Origin: Megasphaera vaginalis (ex Bordigoni et al. 2020) | GTDB lineage: Bacteria; Bacillota; Negativicutes; Veillonellales; Megasphaeraceae | NCBI RefSeq assembly: GCF_900240295.1 | Contig: NZ_OEQB01000005.1 | Span: forward strand, 1-64,000 | Reading direction: 5' to 3' | DNA: 64,000 bases | Shown: one piece after another, positions 42,942 through 52,204 of the stretch | How positions within the stretch are numbered: position 1 is the stretch's first letter | Layout of the letters: every line of letters begins with the position of its first letter | Notes under the pieces: generated by a model | What the model saw: the letters and a program-made list of their open reading frames with translations, nothing else | Told to the model about the DNA's origin: nothing | Database searches by the model: none | Program-made: the position numbers and the translations under genes

Positions 42942-43967
42942 ATGATCAACCAAACGATTCTAGAAAACAGTCACAGAAAGTTGATGCCGAAACTATTTGC
43001 CTGTATTCACGATGAACAGATTCAAAAGGTAAAAGAATATATAAAGATTTATACGCAACACCCCTTTGCCGGAACGGAAACCGGCGCTATCTTGGAGGAG
43101 GCGGCATCTTCGGCGGGGAAGATGCTGCGCCCCCGCCTTCTGCTGATGGCCGGCGCCTTCGGCAAGCATAACGGCGATACGCAAGAACGGCTGTATAAAC
43201 TGGCTGCCATCGTCGAAATAGCCCATTCCGCCTCTCTGATCCACGATGACGTCATTGATAACGCGTCATTCAGACGGGGGAATCCGTCTATTCAGAGCAA
43301 GTACGGAAAAAGCGCGGCCATTTATGCCGGCGATTTCCTCATGAGCCGCATTTCTTCGCACGTAATGCGAGAAGGACTCACCCATGCCGGTTCCATCCTT
43401 TTTCAAGCCGTAGCGGAAATGTGCGCCGGCGAAATCGGTCAGGCCCGTTGCCGCTATAAAGAAACAGTCACCCTTGATGAGTATTTGCATAACATCGGGG
43501 GAAAAACGGTAGCTTTGTTCCGCGCCTGTTGTCGAATGGGAGCGGTGGAAAGCGGTTGCAGCGAAGACCTGGCCGATCGGTTGGAAGCCTTCGGCGAATG
43601 CCTGGGCTATATGTTCCAAATTCGCGACGACCTGTTGGACTTCACGCCGAGCAGAACCTTGATCGGAAAAAACACCCACCAAGATGTACGGGAAGGTATC
43701 TACACCTTGCCGATCCTCTTGACATTGGAAAACCCGGCAGGCAGACAGGCCCTTTCCCCTTATCTAAAACGGAATAGGGAAGGTGATCTTTCGGACAACG
43801 ACATGCAGCAAATTTATGCGATTCTGACAGCATACGACGGCATCCTCGGAGCTTGGGAGTACATTCATAATTATCAAAAACAAGCTGATTCCATATTGAA
43901 TTCCTTACCTCCGGCGGACGTATTGCCGCAACTAAAATCCCTCATCCGCAAGCTCGGAACCGCATGA
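42942..43967 (+). CDS. Polyprenyl diphosphate synthase
   Basis: This 341-residue trans-isoprenyl synthase makes the side chain for menaquinone. The first Asp-rich motif is HDDVIDN (Asp102, Asp103, Asp106) and the second is IRDDLLDF near residue 228. The GKMLRPRLLL region binds the allylic diphosphate. It sits between the LutB-LutA fusion and menA, overlapping menA by four bases, so its product length is presumably that of the cell's menaquinone. Confidence 0.93.
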   Translation: MINQTILENSHRKLMPKLFACIHDEQIQKVKEYIKIYTQHPFAGTETGAILEEAASSAGKMLRPRLLLMAGAFGKHNGDTQERLYKLAAIVEIAHSASLIHDDVIDNASFRRGNPSIQSKYGKSAAIYAGDFLMSRISSHVMREGLTHAGSILFQAVAEMCAGEIGQARCRYKETVTLDEYLHNIGGKTVALFRACCRMGAVESGCSEDLADRLEAFGECLGYMFQIRDDLLDFTPSRTLIGKNTHQDVREGIYTLPILLTLENPAGRQALSPYLKRNREGDLSDNDMQQIYAILTAYDGILGAWEYIHNYQKQADSILNSLPPADVLPQLKSLIRKLGTA

Positions 43968-44893
43968 TGGCAGTCGCCCGATCGTTGACTCCAGCAGACG
44001 CCTTGCATCTGGCGGCGCCGCATACCTGGATCGCCTCCGTTTATCCCGCCCTGTTCGGAGAACTGTATTGCCTGCAACAGGGTTATGCTTTACCGCTGCC
44101 GACAGCGCTCTGTCTCGTCACAGCTTGCATCTGCATGCAAGCTTCCGTCAACACACTGAACGATTATTTCGACTTTATCAACGGAACGGACACGGCAGAC
44201 GATTTTCTGGAAAAGTCCGACGCCGTCCTCGTGCACGGCTCTTTTCCCGTCAAACAGGCGCTGTATTTAGGAATTGCGTACCTTTTTGCAGCGGCTCTGA
44301 TCGTTTTCCCCGTCCTCATAACTGCCGGGCCGATTCCTCTGATCATCGGCGCAACAGGCGCGCTGGCAGTCTGCACCTATTCAGGCGGCAGATTGCCCAT
44401 ATCCTACTTGCCTCTCGGCGAACTTATTTCCGGCCTGACGATGGGAGGCCTGATTCCTTTGGGCGTCGTCGCCGTCGCCAGCCAATCATTTCACGCTGCG
44501 GTCTTGCCGGCGGCGCTGCCCCTGATACTCGGCATAGGCTTGATTATGTTGACGAACAATACCTGTGACCTGGAAAAAGATGAACAGGCCTGCCGCCGCA
44601 CACTGCCCGTTTTATTGGGAAGAAAAAAGGCGTTAACGCTCTATCGCGGCTGCGTTGTATTATGGTTCGCCACGCTCTGCCTGCTCCCTTTCTGGTATAC
44701 CCATGCTTGGGGCATTGGCAGCCTTCTCCTTCTGATCGTCTTCGCCCGACCGGCGTTTCGCCGTCTCCTTCGCTTCACTTTAACGGCGCCGCAACGGGTC
44801 GCGGAGATGAAAGGAATCGTGTTGGCCAACTTGCTCGGAAACGGCGCTTATTTGATCAGCTTTGCCGCAGCAATCACAGGAGGCTTCTCCTGA
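43964..44893 (+). CDS. menA: UbiA-family prenyltransferase, probable MenA
   Basis: The integral membrane enzyme attaches the polyprenyl chain to 1,4-dihydroxy-2-naphthoate. At 309 residues with about eight helices it has the right size. The first diphosphate/metal motif is NTLNDYFDFINGTD (Asn66, Asp67, Asp70, Asp76), the second is TCDLEKDEQA. It overlaps the polyprenyl synthase gene by four bases and is followed one base later by menG, which supports the menaquinone assignment over other UbiA substrates. Confidence 0.9.
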   Translation: MMAVARSLTPADALHLAAPHTWIASVYPALFGELYCLQQGYALPLPTALCLVTACICMQASVNTLNDYFDFINGTDTADDFLEKSDAVLVHGSFPVKQALYLGIAYLFAAALIVFPVLITAGPIPLIIGATGALAVCTYSGGRLPISYLPLGELISGLTMGGLIPLGVVAVASQSFHAAVLPAALPLILGIGLIMLTNNTCDLEKDEQACRRTLPVLLGRKKALTLYRGCVVLWFATLCLLPFWYTHAWGIGSLLLLIVFARPAFRRLLRFTLTAPQRVAEMKGIVLANLLGNGAYLISFAAAITGGFS

Positions 44894-44894
44894 T

Positions 44895-45599
44895 ATGACT
44901 GACGCAACAAAAAAAGAAAAAGTCTACGCCGTGTTTGAACGCATTTCCCGCACGTATGACCAAGGCAACACGTATATCAGCTTAGGGATGTCGGGAAAGT
45001 GGAAAAAACAATTCATTGCCCGCATCGCGGACGAAACGGAAGCAGGCGGTCCGATATTGGATGTCTGTACCGGAACCGGTGATATTGCAGTCGCGCTGGC
45101 GCGGTCAAGACCCGATTGTATGATTACGGGCCTTGATTTCTCACCGGCCATGCTGCGACTGGCACGGGCAAAAGGGGAAAACAGCCCGAACCTTCGCTGG
45201 CTGCAGGGGGATGCCATGCATCTTCCATTCAAGGATAATGCCTTCTCTGCAGCATGTATTTCTTTCGGACTTCGCAACACGACGGATTACCTGCAAGTAT
45301 TGCGGGAAATGGCGCGTGTCGTCAAGAAAAACGGCGCCGTCTATTGTCTGGACTCTTTCGTGCCGGACATAACACTCGTCAAGCCGTTCTATTCCCTGTA
45401 TTTCAAATACTTGATGCCGGTCATCGGCGGCGGCCTTCGCCATCGTCAAGAATACACCTGGCTCTGGCAGTCAACACAAGACTTTATCAGTATCAACGAA
45501 TTAGCGGCATTGTTTACACAGGCCGGTCTGACCGATATACAAATAAAGCGCGTCTTATTCGGCGCCTGTGCAATGCATACGGGAAAAAACAAAACGTAA
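44895..45599 (+). CDS. menG: Demethylmenaquinone methyltransferase
   Basis: This 234-residue SAM-dependent methyltransferase performs the last step of menaquinone synthesis. UbiE/MenG landmarks are FERISRTYDQGNTYISLG at the start, the SAM loop LDVCTGTGDIAVAL, and FGLRNTTDYLQVLREMARV. ATG at 44895 begins one base after the menA stop. The earlier men genes are not in the window. Confidence 0.93.
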   Translation: MTDATKKEKVYAVFERISRTYDQGNTYISLGMSGKWKKQFIARIADETEAGGPILDVCTGTGDIAVALARSRPDCMITGLDFSPAMLRLARAKGENSPNLRWLQGDAMHLPFKDNAFSAACISFGLRNTTDYLQVLREMARVVKKNGAVYCLDSFVPDITLVKPFYSLYFKYLMPVIGGGLRHRQEYTWLWQSTQDFISINELAALFTQAGLTDIQIKRVLFGACAMHTGKNKT

Positions 45600-45677
45600 T
45601 ACCCTATCAACGTACCACGTAACAGCATATAAAAAATTACTATATCATGAACCACATGGTTAAGGAGGGTAATAAAT

Positions 45678-46973
45678 ATGAGTAGTGAAGAAAAATTTGA
45701 TGCCATAGTAGTCGGTGGCGGGTTGGCCGGTTCTGCTGCAGCCCTGACTATGGCCAGAGCCGGATTAGACGTCATGCTGGTAGAACGCGGCAAGTTCTGC
45801 GGTTCGAAAAACTCCAGCGGCGGCCGTCTCTATGGCCACAGCTTGGAAAAACTGATCCCCAACTTCGCCGACGAAGCGCCGATTGAACGCAAGATTACGC
45901 AGGAACGCCTTTCGCTCATGACCGAATCGGGGGCTTTGAGTTTCCAATACAGCTCGGACAAGCTGGAAAACTTAAAATATCCGTCCTATTCCGTCCTTCG
46001 TTCCAAGTTTGATAAATGGCTGGCAGACAAAGCGGAAGAAGCCGGCGCCATGGTCGCTCCGGGACAGCTTGTCGATGAAATTATCGTCGAAGACGGTAAA
46101 GTGATCGGCATCAACTGCGGCGGTGAAGAAGTGGATGCCGATGTCGTCATCCTCGCCGACGGCGTAAACTCCCTTTTGGCCCAACAGCTGGGCATGAAAC
46201 AGGAACTGGACGCCAAAGACGTGGCTGTCGGCGTAAAGGAAGTCATTGAACTCGGCGAAGACGTCATCAACGATCGCTTCGGCTTGTCCGGTTCCGCCGG
46301 CGCCGCTTGGATGATCGCCGGCGATCCCACATCGGGAAATTTAGGCGGCGGGTTTATCTATACGAACAAATCGACGCTCTCTCTCGGTATCGTAACGACA
46401 ATCAACGATATCGGCCGCGTCGATGTCAGCATTCCCGATATGGTTGAACGCATGAAAGCGCATCCGACGATCGCCCCCTTCATCAAAGACGGCAAGCTCG
46501 TCGAATACTCGGCCCATTTGGTAACGGAAGGCGGCCTGAAAATGATGCCTGAACTCGTTCGCGACGGTATCATCGTCGCCGGCGATGCGGCCGCTATGGT
46601 CGTCAACCTGGGCTATACAGTACGCGGCATGGACCTGGCCATCGAATCGGGCCGGTTAGCCGGCGAAGCCGTCATCAGCGCCAGAAACCGCGGCGACTTC
46701 TCCAAGGAAAGCCTCTCCGTCTATACCAAGATGCTTGATGACAGCTTCATTATGAAACTGATGAAGCAATACCAGAACTTGCCGGGTCTCTTGGAAGATC
46801 ATATGATTTTCAACGATATCCCCAAGATGGCTGATGATTTCGCCAGCATGGTTTATAAAGTGGATGGCGGCACCCCCGTCGCCCTGCCGATGATCGCCTT
46901 GAGCGTTCTGGCAAACAACGGCGGTCTGAACGGCCTGTTCTCATTAGGTAAAAAAGCTTGGGAGGCGATGTAA
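45678..46973 (+). CDS. fixC: FixC: FAD subunit of electron-transfer-flavoprotein:quinone oxidoreductase
   Basis: This 431-residue flavoprotein of the ETF-QO/FixC family moves electrons between ETF (FixAB) and quinone. The FAD fold starts at IVVGGGLAGSAAALTMARAG (residues 10-29), followed by LVERG and the second FAD motif IIVAGDAAAMVVNLGYTVRGMD. AAGGAGG precedes the ATG. FixX follows by one base. Being next to menaquinone and lactate genes suggests electron flow between lactate oxidation and the quinone pool. FixA/FixB are not in the window. Confidence 0.93.
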   Translation: MSSEEKFDAIVVGGGLAGSAAALTMARAGLDVMLVERGKFCGSKNSSGGRLYGHSLEKLIPNFADEAPIERKITQERLSLMTESGALSFQYSSDKLENLKYPSYSVLRSKFDKWLADKAEEAGAMVAPGQLVDEIIVEDGKVIGINCGGEEVDADVVILADGVNSLLAQQLGMKQELDAKDVAVGVKEVIELGEDVINDRFGLSGSAGAAWMIAGDPTSGNLGGGFIYTNKSTLSLGIVTTINDIGRVDVSIPDMVERMKAHPTIAPFIKDGKLVEYSAHLVTEGGLKMMPELVRDGIIVAGDAAAMVVNLGYTVRGMDLAIESGRLAGEAVISARNRGDFSKESLSVYTKMLDDSFIMKLMKQYQNLPGLLEDHMIFNDIPKMADDFASMVYKVDGGTPVALPMIALSVLANNGGLNGLFSLGKKAWEAM

Positions 46974-46974
46974 A

Positions 46975-47259
46975 ATGGCAAAAATGAGTGTAGATGACAA
47001 ATTAGGTGTTGTTAAATTCCTGACGGACGAAGCGGAATCCCACATTCTCATTCACGAAGATTACAAAGATGAGCAGGAAATCAATCGTCTTGTCATGGCC
47101 TGTCCCGCAAACTTATATCATTATGACAACGGCGTTCTCGTCTTCAATCATGAAGGCTGCTTGGAGTGCGGTACGTGCCGCGTCATCTCCGGCGGTAAGG
47201 GCGTTAAGAGCTGGAAACATCCGAAAGGTTCCATGGGTGTCGAATACCATCAGGGCTAA
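46975..47259 (+). CDS. fixX: FixX ferredoxin-like protein
   Basis: This 94-residue iron-sulfur partner of FixC has cysteines Cys43 (MACPAN) and Cys62, Cys65, Cys68 in GCLECGTCR. This four-cysteine pattern matches the cluster ligands of mitochondrial ETF-QO. The extra C-terminal cysteine found after CGTCR in some FixX proteins is a serine here. The C-terminal SMGVEYHQG is typical. It is the last gene of the operon before a strong terminator. Confidence 0.93.
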   Translation: MAKMSVDDKLGVVKFLTDEAESHILIHEDYKDEQEINRLVMACPANLYHYDNGVLVFNHEGCLECGTCRVISGGKGVKSWKHPKGSMGVEYHQG

Positions 47260-47273
47260 ACGCCATACGGCAT

Positions 47274-47313
47274 GTAAAAACGAATTCAGATATATATCTG
47301 AATTCGTTTTTTA
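47274..47313. terminator. Strong intrinsic terminator after fixX
   Basis: TAAAAACGAATTCAGATAT pairs with its complement ATATCTGAATTCGTTTTT, ending in a T-run. Confidence 0.92.
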
Positions 47314-47355
47314 CGTGTATTTTTATCGTCAGCAACACATTCCCGTCCAGTACGG

Positions 47356-47383
47356 TTGATCTGATAAGAGGATATGGTATAGT
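47356..47383 (+). promoter_or_regulatory. Probable promoter of the DUF445 pair
   Basis: TTGATC (47356-47361) and TATAGT (47378-47383) are spaced by 16 bases, 70 bases upstream of the first DUF445 gene. Confidence 0.6.
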
Positions 47384-47452
47384 ATACATAATCACTTGAC
47401 CGTACGGCTCTGCTGCAAATCAAAAAACAGGCTCACCACGTAAGGAGGATAT

Positions 47453-48727
47453 ATGTCTGTGCCGAATAAAATGTCACCGCCTGCCCGCACGCACGCAGCT
47501 ACATACATCTTAATAGCAGCCGCCATCATGCTGCTCGCCGCCTTCCCGTTCCGGGACACGTTCTGCGGCGGCTTTTTTACCCATGTTTCATCAGCTGCGC
47601 TGATCGGCGGACTGGCAGATTGGTATGCCGTTACCGCTTTATTTCGCCGTCCTTTGGGAATCGCCTTCAAAACGGCAATTATCCCCAACAGCAAGGTCCG
47701 CATTGCCGAAATGGCCCGCCACATGGTCGAACATGAAATTCTGACCGTTCCCAACATGTACGCCGTGCTCAAACATCATCCCATTCTAGGCTCTACCTTA
47801 GACTACCTGCATACCGGCAAAGGGTTTCAAGCCGCCGAGCGCGTATTCGGACAGATGCTCACTATCTTTCTGTATACGGTGGATATCCAAACGCTGGTGA
47901 ACGCATTTTCCTCAAAGGGCGGCCAGGCCGTAGAAAAAATAGATTTGGCTCCCATTATGAGCAAAGCCATTAAGATCGGTCTTCGCGGCGAATCTGGCAA
48001 AGATTTTCTCGATTTTATGATTCTCTACTTGGAAAAAATTATTCGCAGCGACATGATGGGCCAAGCGATTGGCGAAATTTATGAAGCTTCCTTGCTGCAA
48101 TATGCGAAACGCAATATCTTTCTAGGCTGGGCGATCAAAACGGCGCTGAAAGTCGAGGTTCTTCGCCCCCCCTACGTAGCTGGAATACTGCAAAAAAAAG
48201 GACTTTCTCTGCTGACAGAAGCAAAAGCGGACAACTCCGTGCAGCGTGAACAGGCGCTGCGTTATTTATGGAAAAAGACAGAGCAAATCCAATTCAACGA
48301 TGATTGGCACAAACGTATTGACAGCTATAAAAACCGCATGTACCAAAGCCTCGTTACGCGTCCCGATACGGGCGAAGCCTGGCAGCGATACATCCGGGAT
48401 CCGGAAAGACAGCGCCGAATCTGCAATTGGGTAGCTGCCTACGTCATTCGCAAGCTAGAATCATGGCGCGAAAGCCCCGATCGGATTGAGCAGCTGAATC
48501 ATACGCTGCTCACCTTCCTGTCGCAAGAACTGAAAAAACTGCAGGAATGGTTCGGTAAAACGGCAGAACAGGAAATCCTGAAATATGACGGAACCTACTT
48601 GGCGGAGCAATTGGAAAACAGCGTGTGGTATGATCTGCAAGTCATCCGCATCAACGGATCCCTCGTAGGCGCCCTTTTAGGAGCCGTAATTTACCTGATC
48701 ATGTACGCCGTCAAAGGAGGTGCGTAA
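47453..48727 (+). CDS. DUF445 membrane protein, first copy
   Basis: This 424-residue protein of the DUF445 family has unknown function. One hydrophobic helix near the N-terminus (about 17-33) is followed by the family core ALIGGLADWYAVTALFRRPLG at about residues 49-69. A long soluble, partly coiled-coil region comes next. A C-terminal helix follows IRINGSLVGALLGAVIYLIMY. The two end helices suggest a protein anchored at both ends. AAGGAGG precedes the ATG. The second copy begins one base after its stop. Confidence 0.88.
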   Translation: MSVPNKMSPPARTHAATYILIAAAIMLLAAFPFRDTFCGGFFTHVSSAALIGGLADWYAVTALFRRPLGIAFKTAIIPNSKVRIAEMARHMVEHEILTVPNMYAVLKHHPILGSTLDYLHTGKGFQAAERVFGQMLTIFLYTVDIQTLVNAFSSKGGQAVEKIDLAPIMSKAIKIGLRGESGKDFLDFMILYLEKIIRSDMMGQAIGEIYEASLLQYAKRNIFLGWAIKTALKVEVLRPPYVAGILQKKGLSLLTEAKADNSVQREQALRYLWKKTEQIQFNDDWHKRIDSYKNRMYQSLVTRPDTGEAWQRYIRDPERQRRICNWVAAYVIRKLESWRESPDRIEQLNHTLLTFLSQELKKLQEWFGKTAEQEILKYDGTYLAEQLENSVWYDLQVIRINGSLVGALLGAVIYLIMYAVKGGA

Positions 48728-48728
48728 T

Positions 48729-50015
48729 ATGACCTACCGTCGAAAAGCAAATCTCATTCTCCTCGGCTCATTCATCTGTTTCATCCTTGCCTTCCTGTGG
48801 TGGGCTACGCACGATCTTTCCTTGCCGGAACAGCTGCTCCTGTTCGTCATTCAATCAGCCCTCATCGGCAGTATCGCCGACTGGTTCGCCGTCACCGCCT
48901 TGTTCGAGAAACCGCTGGGATTTCCCTACCATACGGAACTGCTGTACAGCAATCGGGAACAGATTATCGACAGTATTACTAAAATTATTTCCAAACAGCT
49001 GCTGCAGCCCAAGATTTGGCAAGATAAGCTGCGCAACATTTCGTTCATCGATAAATTATCGGTATGGCTGCGCGAACCGGCGGGAAAGGAAAAATTTCGA
49101 AATCTGCTTTATGCCGTTTCAATCCGAGCCTACGGTTTTGCTCAAAAAGGAGACACACAACAAGCGATCCTTATTCGTTTACGCAGCTATCTCAAAAAGC
49201 AACCGCTCGTCAACTTTTTCCAGGACCGTCTCATTTCCCTGTTGGCTGACCCGAACAGCAACATGTTCACAGATACGCTCAATCTCATCAGAGAACTTAT
49301 TGCCAGCGACGAATTTGACACGGTGATAAAAGATCTGATCCTGCAATGGCAGGAAGAATCCAAACATTCGACGGTCTCCACGCTGACAATTAACAAAGTA
49401 CTCGGCATCGTGGACCCGCAAAAAATAGCTCAGGATATCAAAAGCGGCCTGCTCATCTGGCTTGATCATTGGGAACAGGCCGATGCGGCGCAAAAAGAGT
49501 GGCTCTGCCGCAAGTTTGAATTGTTTCTCTATTCCATGAGCGGTCAATTGGCCTTCGCCGTCCAGAACTGGCAAGACCAGTTCATCGATTCCCTGCCGCT
49601 CGAACAATGGCTCGATGCCACCCAAGGGTCTGTTGAAATCTATTTTACAAGCGGTCAGACAGGACAGGAGGAACTGAAGGATATGTTGGAAACGCAGTTC
49701 TTTCGGTACATTGCCTATTGCCGTTCCCATGAATCCGTAAAAAACTGGCTTGATGAACAGATCTGCCGCACCTGTAATATTCTTCTCGAACACGAACACA
49801 GTCTCATCGCCATTGCCGTCCGTGACGTCCTGTCAACTTTTGACAAGCGGAAATTTAACGAATTCCTTGAAAACAAACTGGGCGAAGACCTGTCGTGGAT
49901 CCGCATCAACGGAGCCATTGTGGGCGCATCCATAGGCTTTTGCGTCTTTTCCTTCTTATATTTCCTTTATCAGCCCCTAGTCGTGCCGCTGATCCGTAAT
50001 TGGGCCTTCACGTAG
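48729..50015 (+). CDS. DUF445 membrane protein, second copy
   Basis: This 428-residue paralogue of the preceding gene has the same plan: an N-terminal helix, ALIGSIADWFAVTALFEKPLGF at about residues 46-67, a long helical middle, and a C-terminal membrane segment after IRINGAIVGASIG. The ATG at 48729 has AGGAGG 8 bases upstream. A GTG at 48720 overlaps that site. Tandem co-transcription suggests the two form a complex. Function is unknown. Confidence 0.88.
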   Translation: MTYRRKANLILLGSFICFILAFLWWATHDLSLPEQLLLFVIQSALIGSIADWFAVTALFEKPLGFPYHTELLYSNREQIIDSITKIISKQLLQPKIWQDKLRNISFIDKLSVWLREPAGKEKFRNLLYAVSIRAYGFAQKGDTQQAILIRLRSYLKKQPLVNFFQDRLISLLADPNSNMFTDTLNLIRELIASDEFDTVIKDLILQWQEESKHSTVSTLTINKVLGIVDPQKIAQDIKSGLLIWLDHWEQADAAQKEWLCRKFELFLYSMSGQLAFAVQNWQDQFIDSLPLEQWLDATQGSVEIYFTSGQTGQEELKDMLETQFFRYIAYCRSHESVKNWLDEQICRTCNILLEHEHSLIAIAVRDVLSTFDKRKFNEFLENKLGEDLSWIRINGAIVGASIGFCVFSFLYFLYQPLVVPLIRNWAFT

Positions 50016-50076
50016 CCGCAAAGCCACGACTTTCCGTCTTGAAAAACCGTCATATGCGACGAGCTGTCATTTCCTC

Positions 50077-50105
50077 TTGACAAGATCGCGGCGACGCGTT
50101 ATCAT
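50077..50105 (+). promoter_or_regulatory. metQ: Promoter of the SAM riboswitch/metQ transcript
   Basis: Exact TTGACA (50077-50082), a 17-base spacer and TATCAT (50100-50105), about 25 bases before the aptamer. Confidence 0.85.
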
Positions 50106-50130
50106 TACTTTCAACAACTGCATACCGTTT

Positions 50131-50269
50131 TCATCAAGAGCAGCAGAGGGACTGGCCCTGTGAAGCTGCGGCAACCTCCTTTCGGGGAAAGGTGCTAATT
50201 CCAGCGGTTTTACCGACAGATGAAGGAGCATATACACAAGCCGTCATCGTCATGACGGCTTTTCTTTTG
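50131..50269 (+). promoter_or_regulatory. SAM-I (S-box) riboswitch with terminator
   Basis: The aptamer shows the S-box core AGAGGGACTGGCCC, TGAAGCTGCGGCAACC and GGTGCTAATTCC, closed by a P1 stem between ATCA near 50132 and the GATGAAGG near 50220. A terminator hairpin GCCGTCAT-CGTC-ATGACGGC with a T-run follows (50238-50269). High SAM should promote termination and so lower metQ expression. Confidence 0.95.
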
Positions 50270-50339
50270 TCACTTGAAGACGCTGCTATGCCGGTTGAAA
50301 TTTATACTCATCATTATAATATACAGGGGGAATTATCAA

Positions 50340-51158
50340 ATGAACGTATCCGTAAAAAAAGTTATCAGTCTCGCCTTAATTGCGGCAACATGTATCTTTG
50401 CAGCAGGCTGCGGCAGCTCCGACACTGCCGATACTACAAAAAAAGAAATCAAAGTCGGCGTAACGGCAGGACCGCATGCAGAGGTAATGGAAGAAGTGGC
50501 TAAGGAAGCGGCCAAACAGGGCATTACGCTGAAAGTCGTCGAATTTAACGACTATGTCCAGCCGAACAAAGCCCTTGCCGACAAAGACCTCGATATGAAC
50601 TCCATGCAGCACCAGCCTTACCTTGACAATGTCATCAAGAAACAGGGGCTGAAGTTAACGTCTATCGGCAAATCCATCATCTTGCCGATGGCGGCGTATT
50701 CCCATAAATACAAATCCCTTGCCGACGTCACCCCGGGAGCCAAAGTCGCCATTCCGAACGATCCGACAAACGGTGCGCGCGCACTTCTTCTGCTGCAGCA
50801 GGCAAAATTGATTACCTTGAAAAACGGCAATTCCGTTGACGCTTCCGTAACCGATATCGTCGAAAATCCGAAGAATTTGCAGTTCGTCGAATTGGATGCC
50901 GCTCAGATTTCCCGCTCTCTTGACGATACCGATCTGGCTTGCGTCAATACGAACTACGCGATTCCGGCAGGCCTGAATCCGCAAAAAGACTCGCTCATCG
51001 TCGAAGACAAAAACTCGCCTTACGCTAACGTCATCGTCGTTCGTGACGAAGATGCAAACAATGAAACGTACAAAAAGGTCGTCGCCATTTATCAGTCGGA
51101 AGCGATTAAAAAGTTTATTGAAGAACACTTCCAAGGCACCATCTTGCCGGCGTTCTAA
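50340..51158 (+). CDS. metQ: Methionine-binding lipoprotein MetQ
   Basis: This 272-residue NlpA/MetQ-family substrate-binding lipoprotein for D/L-methionine has a lipobox FAAGC with Cys24. Family segments are VGVTAGPHAEVMEEV, EFNDYVQPNKALADKDLDMN and QHQPYLD. AGGGGGAA precedes the ATG. It is under a SAM riboswitch, as expected. The ATPase MetN and permease MetI genes are absent next to it, since a terminator follows directly, so it must use subunits encoded elsewhere. Confidence 0.93.
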   Translation: MNVSVKKVISLALIAATCIFAAGCGSSDTADTTKKEIKVGVTAGPHAEVMEEVAKEAAKQGITLKVVEFNDYVQPNKALADKDLDMNSMQHQPYLDNVIKKQGLKLTSIGKSIILPMAAYSHKYKSLADVTPGAKVAIPNDPTNGARALLLLQQAKLITLKNGNSVDASVTDIVENPKNLQFVELDAAQISRSLDDTDLACVNTNYAIPAGLNPQKDSLIVEDKNSPYANVIVVRDEDANNETYKKVVAIYQSEAIKKFIEEHFQGTILPAF

Positions 51159-51160
51159 TA

Positions 51161-51192
51161 AAAAAAACACGCTCTGCAGAGCGTGTTTTTTT
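51161..51192. terminator. Intrinsic terminator after metQ
   Basis: A perfect palindrome of 32 bases centred on CGCTCTGCAGAGCG, ending in a seven-T run. Confidence 0.93.
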
Positions 51193-51367
51193 ATGGCTTA
51201 AAGCCCGCTGCTATCGCGCAAGGATCACCGTTATACGCAGGCTGCTCCCAAGAGGTCGACGCCGTCTGTCGGTCCGGTCCGATCTGGCCGCCATCTTTGC
51301 GCGCAAAAAAAAGCAGCCACATCACAGGAAAAGGAGGAGCAACAGATGGGCCCCTCCTTTTCCTTAC

Positions 51368-52141
51368 CTATACATGCAGTTCTGCCGTCGAATACAGGCA
51401 GGCATATCCGGACAAAGTAACACGGTCGCCGTGTACTTGGCAAAACAGCTCGCCGCCTCGTTGGGAAGCCTGATACGCATGCAACGCCGTCTTCCCCTCA
51501 CGCGCGGCCCAAATCGGCAAAATATGACAGTGGCCGGAACCGCAGACCGGATCTTCAGGCACTTTGAGCTTCGGCGCAAAGCTGCGGCTGACACAATCAT
51601 AATCCCGGCCTTTAGCCGTAATATGCAGCAGCAACCCGTCAAGTTCCCGGATCTTCTCCTGATTCGGTTCCGCCTGTCGAACGAAATCTTCATCATCCAT
51701 GATGCAAACGAGATCCCGCGCCATATACGCGGCCAACGGCCGACGGCCGATCGCCGCCGTCATCGCCGCCGTCACGGCCACAGGCTGCATCGCATACGCC
51801 GGAAAATCCATGGAAAACAGTTCCCCTTCACGCCGAACCGTCAAATCGCCGCCCAGCGTATGAAAGTGAAAGACCTGCCGTTCCGGCTCAATAAAATTAG
51901 CCAGAACGAACGCCGTTGCCAAGGTTGCATGACCGCAAAGGTCGATTTCTCCTCCCGGCGTAAACCAGCGCAGGCGATAATCATCCCCTTCCGGAACGGT
52001 ATACGCCGTCTCGGACAAATTATTTTCGATGGCGATCTGCTGCATCAGGCCGTCATCGGGCCAATGATCCAGAACACAGACGACGGCCGGGTTCCCGGTA
52101 AAAACGTTTTTTGCAAAAGCGTCCACATGATAGTCTTTCAT
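51368..52141 (-). CDS. PhzF-family isomerase-like protein
   Basis: This 257-residue protein is of the PhzF/diaminopimelate-epimerase fold. Landmarks are the N-terminal VDAFAKNVFTGNPAVVCVLD, NLSETAYTVP (with the catalytic-type Glu), FTPGGEIDLCGHATLATA, and the later DPVCGSGHCHILP. The ATG at 52141 has GGAGGAGAGG upstream and gives the standard N-terminus. Most members have no known substrate and none can be named here. It is convergent with metQ and downstream of the nhaC terminator. Confidence 0.9.
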   Translation of the reverse strand: MKDYHVDAFAKNVFTGNPAVVCVLDHWPDDGLMQQIAIENNLSETAYTVPEGDDYRLRWFTPGGEIDLCGHATLATAFVLANFIEPERQVFHFHTLGGDLTVRREGELFSMDFPAYAMQPVAVTAAMTAAIGRRPLAAYMARDLVCIMDDEDFVRQAEPNQEKIRELDGLLLHITAKGRDYDCVSRSFAPKLKVPEDPVCGSGHCHILPIWAAREGKTALHAYQASQRGGELFCQVHGDRVTLSGYACLYSTAELHV

Positions 52142-52204
52142 TTTCCTCTCCTCCTCATACAAATTGCTAAAAACTGTTCCTGTTTTTAGCGTATCACAAA
52201 GAAA

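Noticed and set aside
46975-47259. Loss of a cluster cysteine in FixX (CGTCRVIS instead of CGTCRVxC)
   Set aside because: The four cysteines present match the ligand set of mitochondrial ETF-QO, so the cluster is probably complete.
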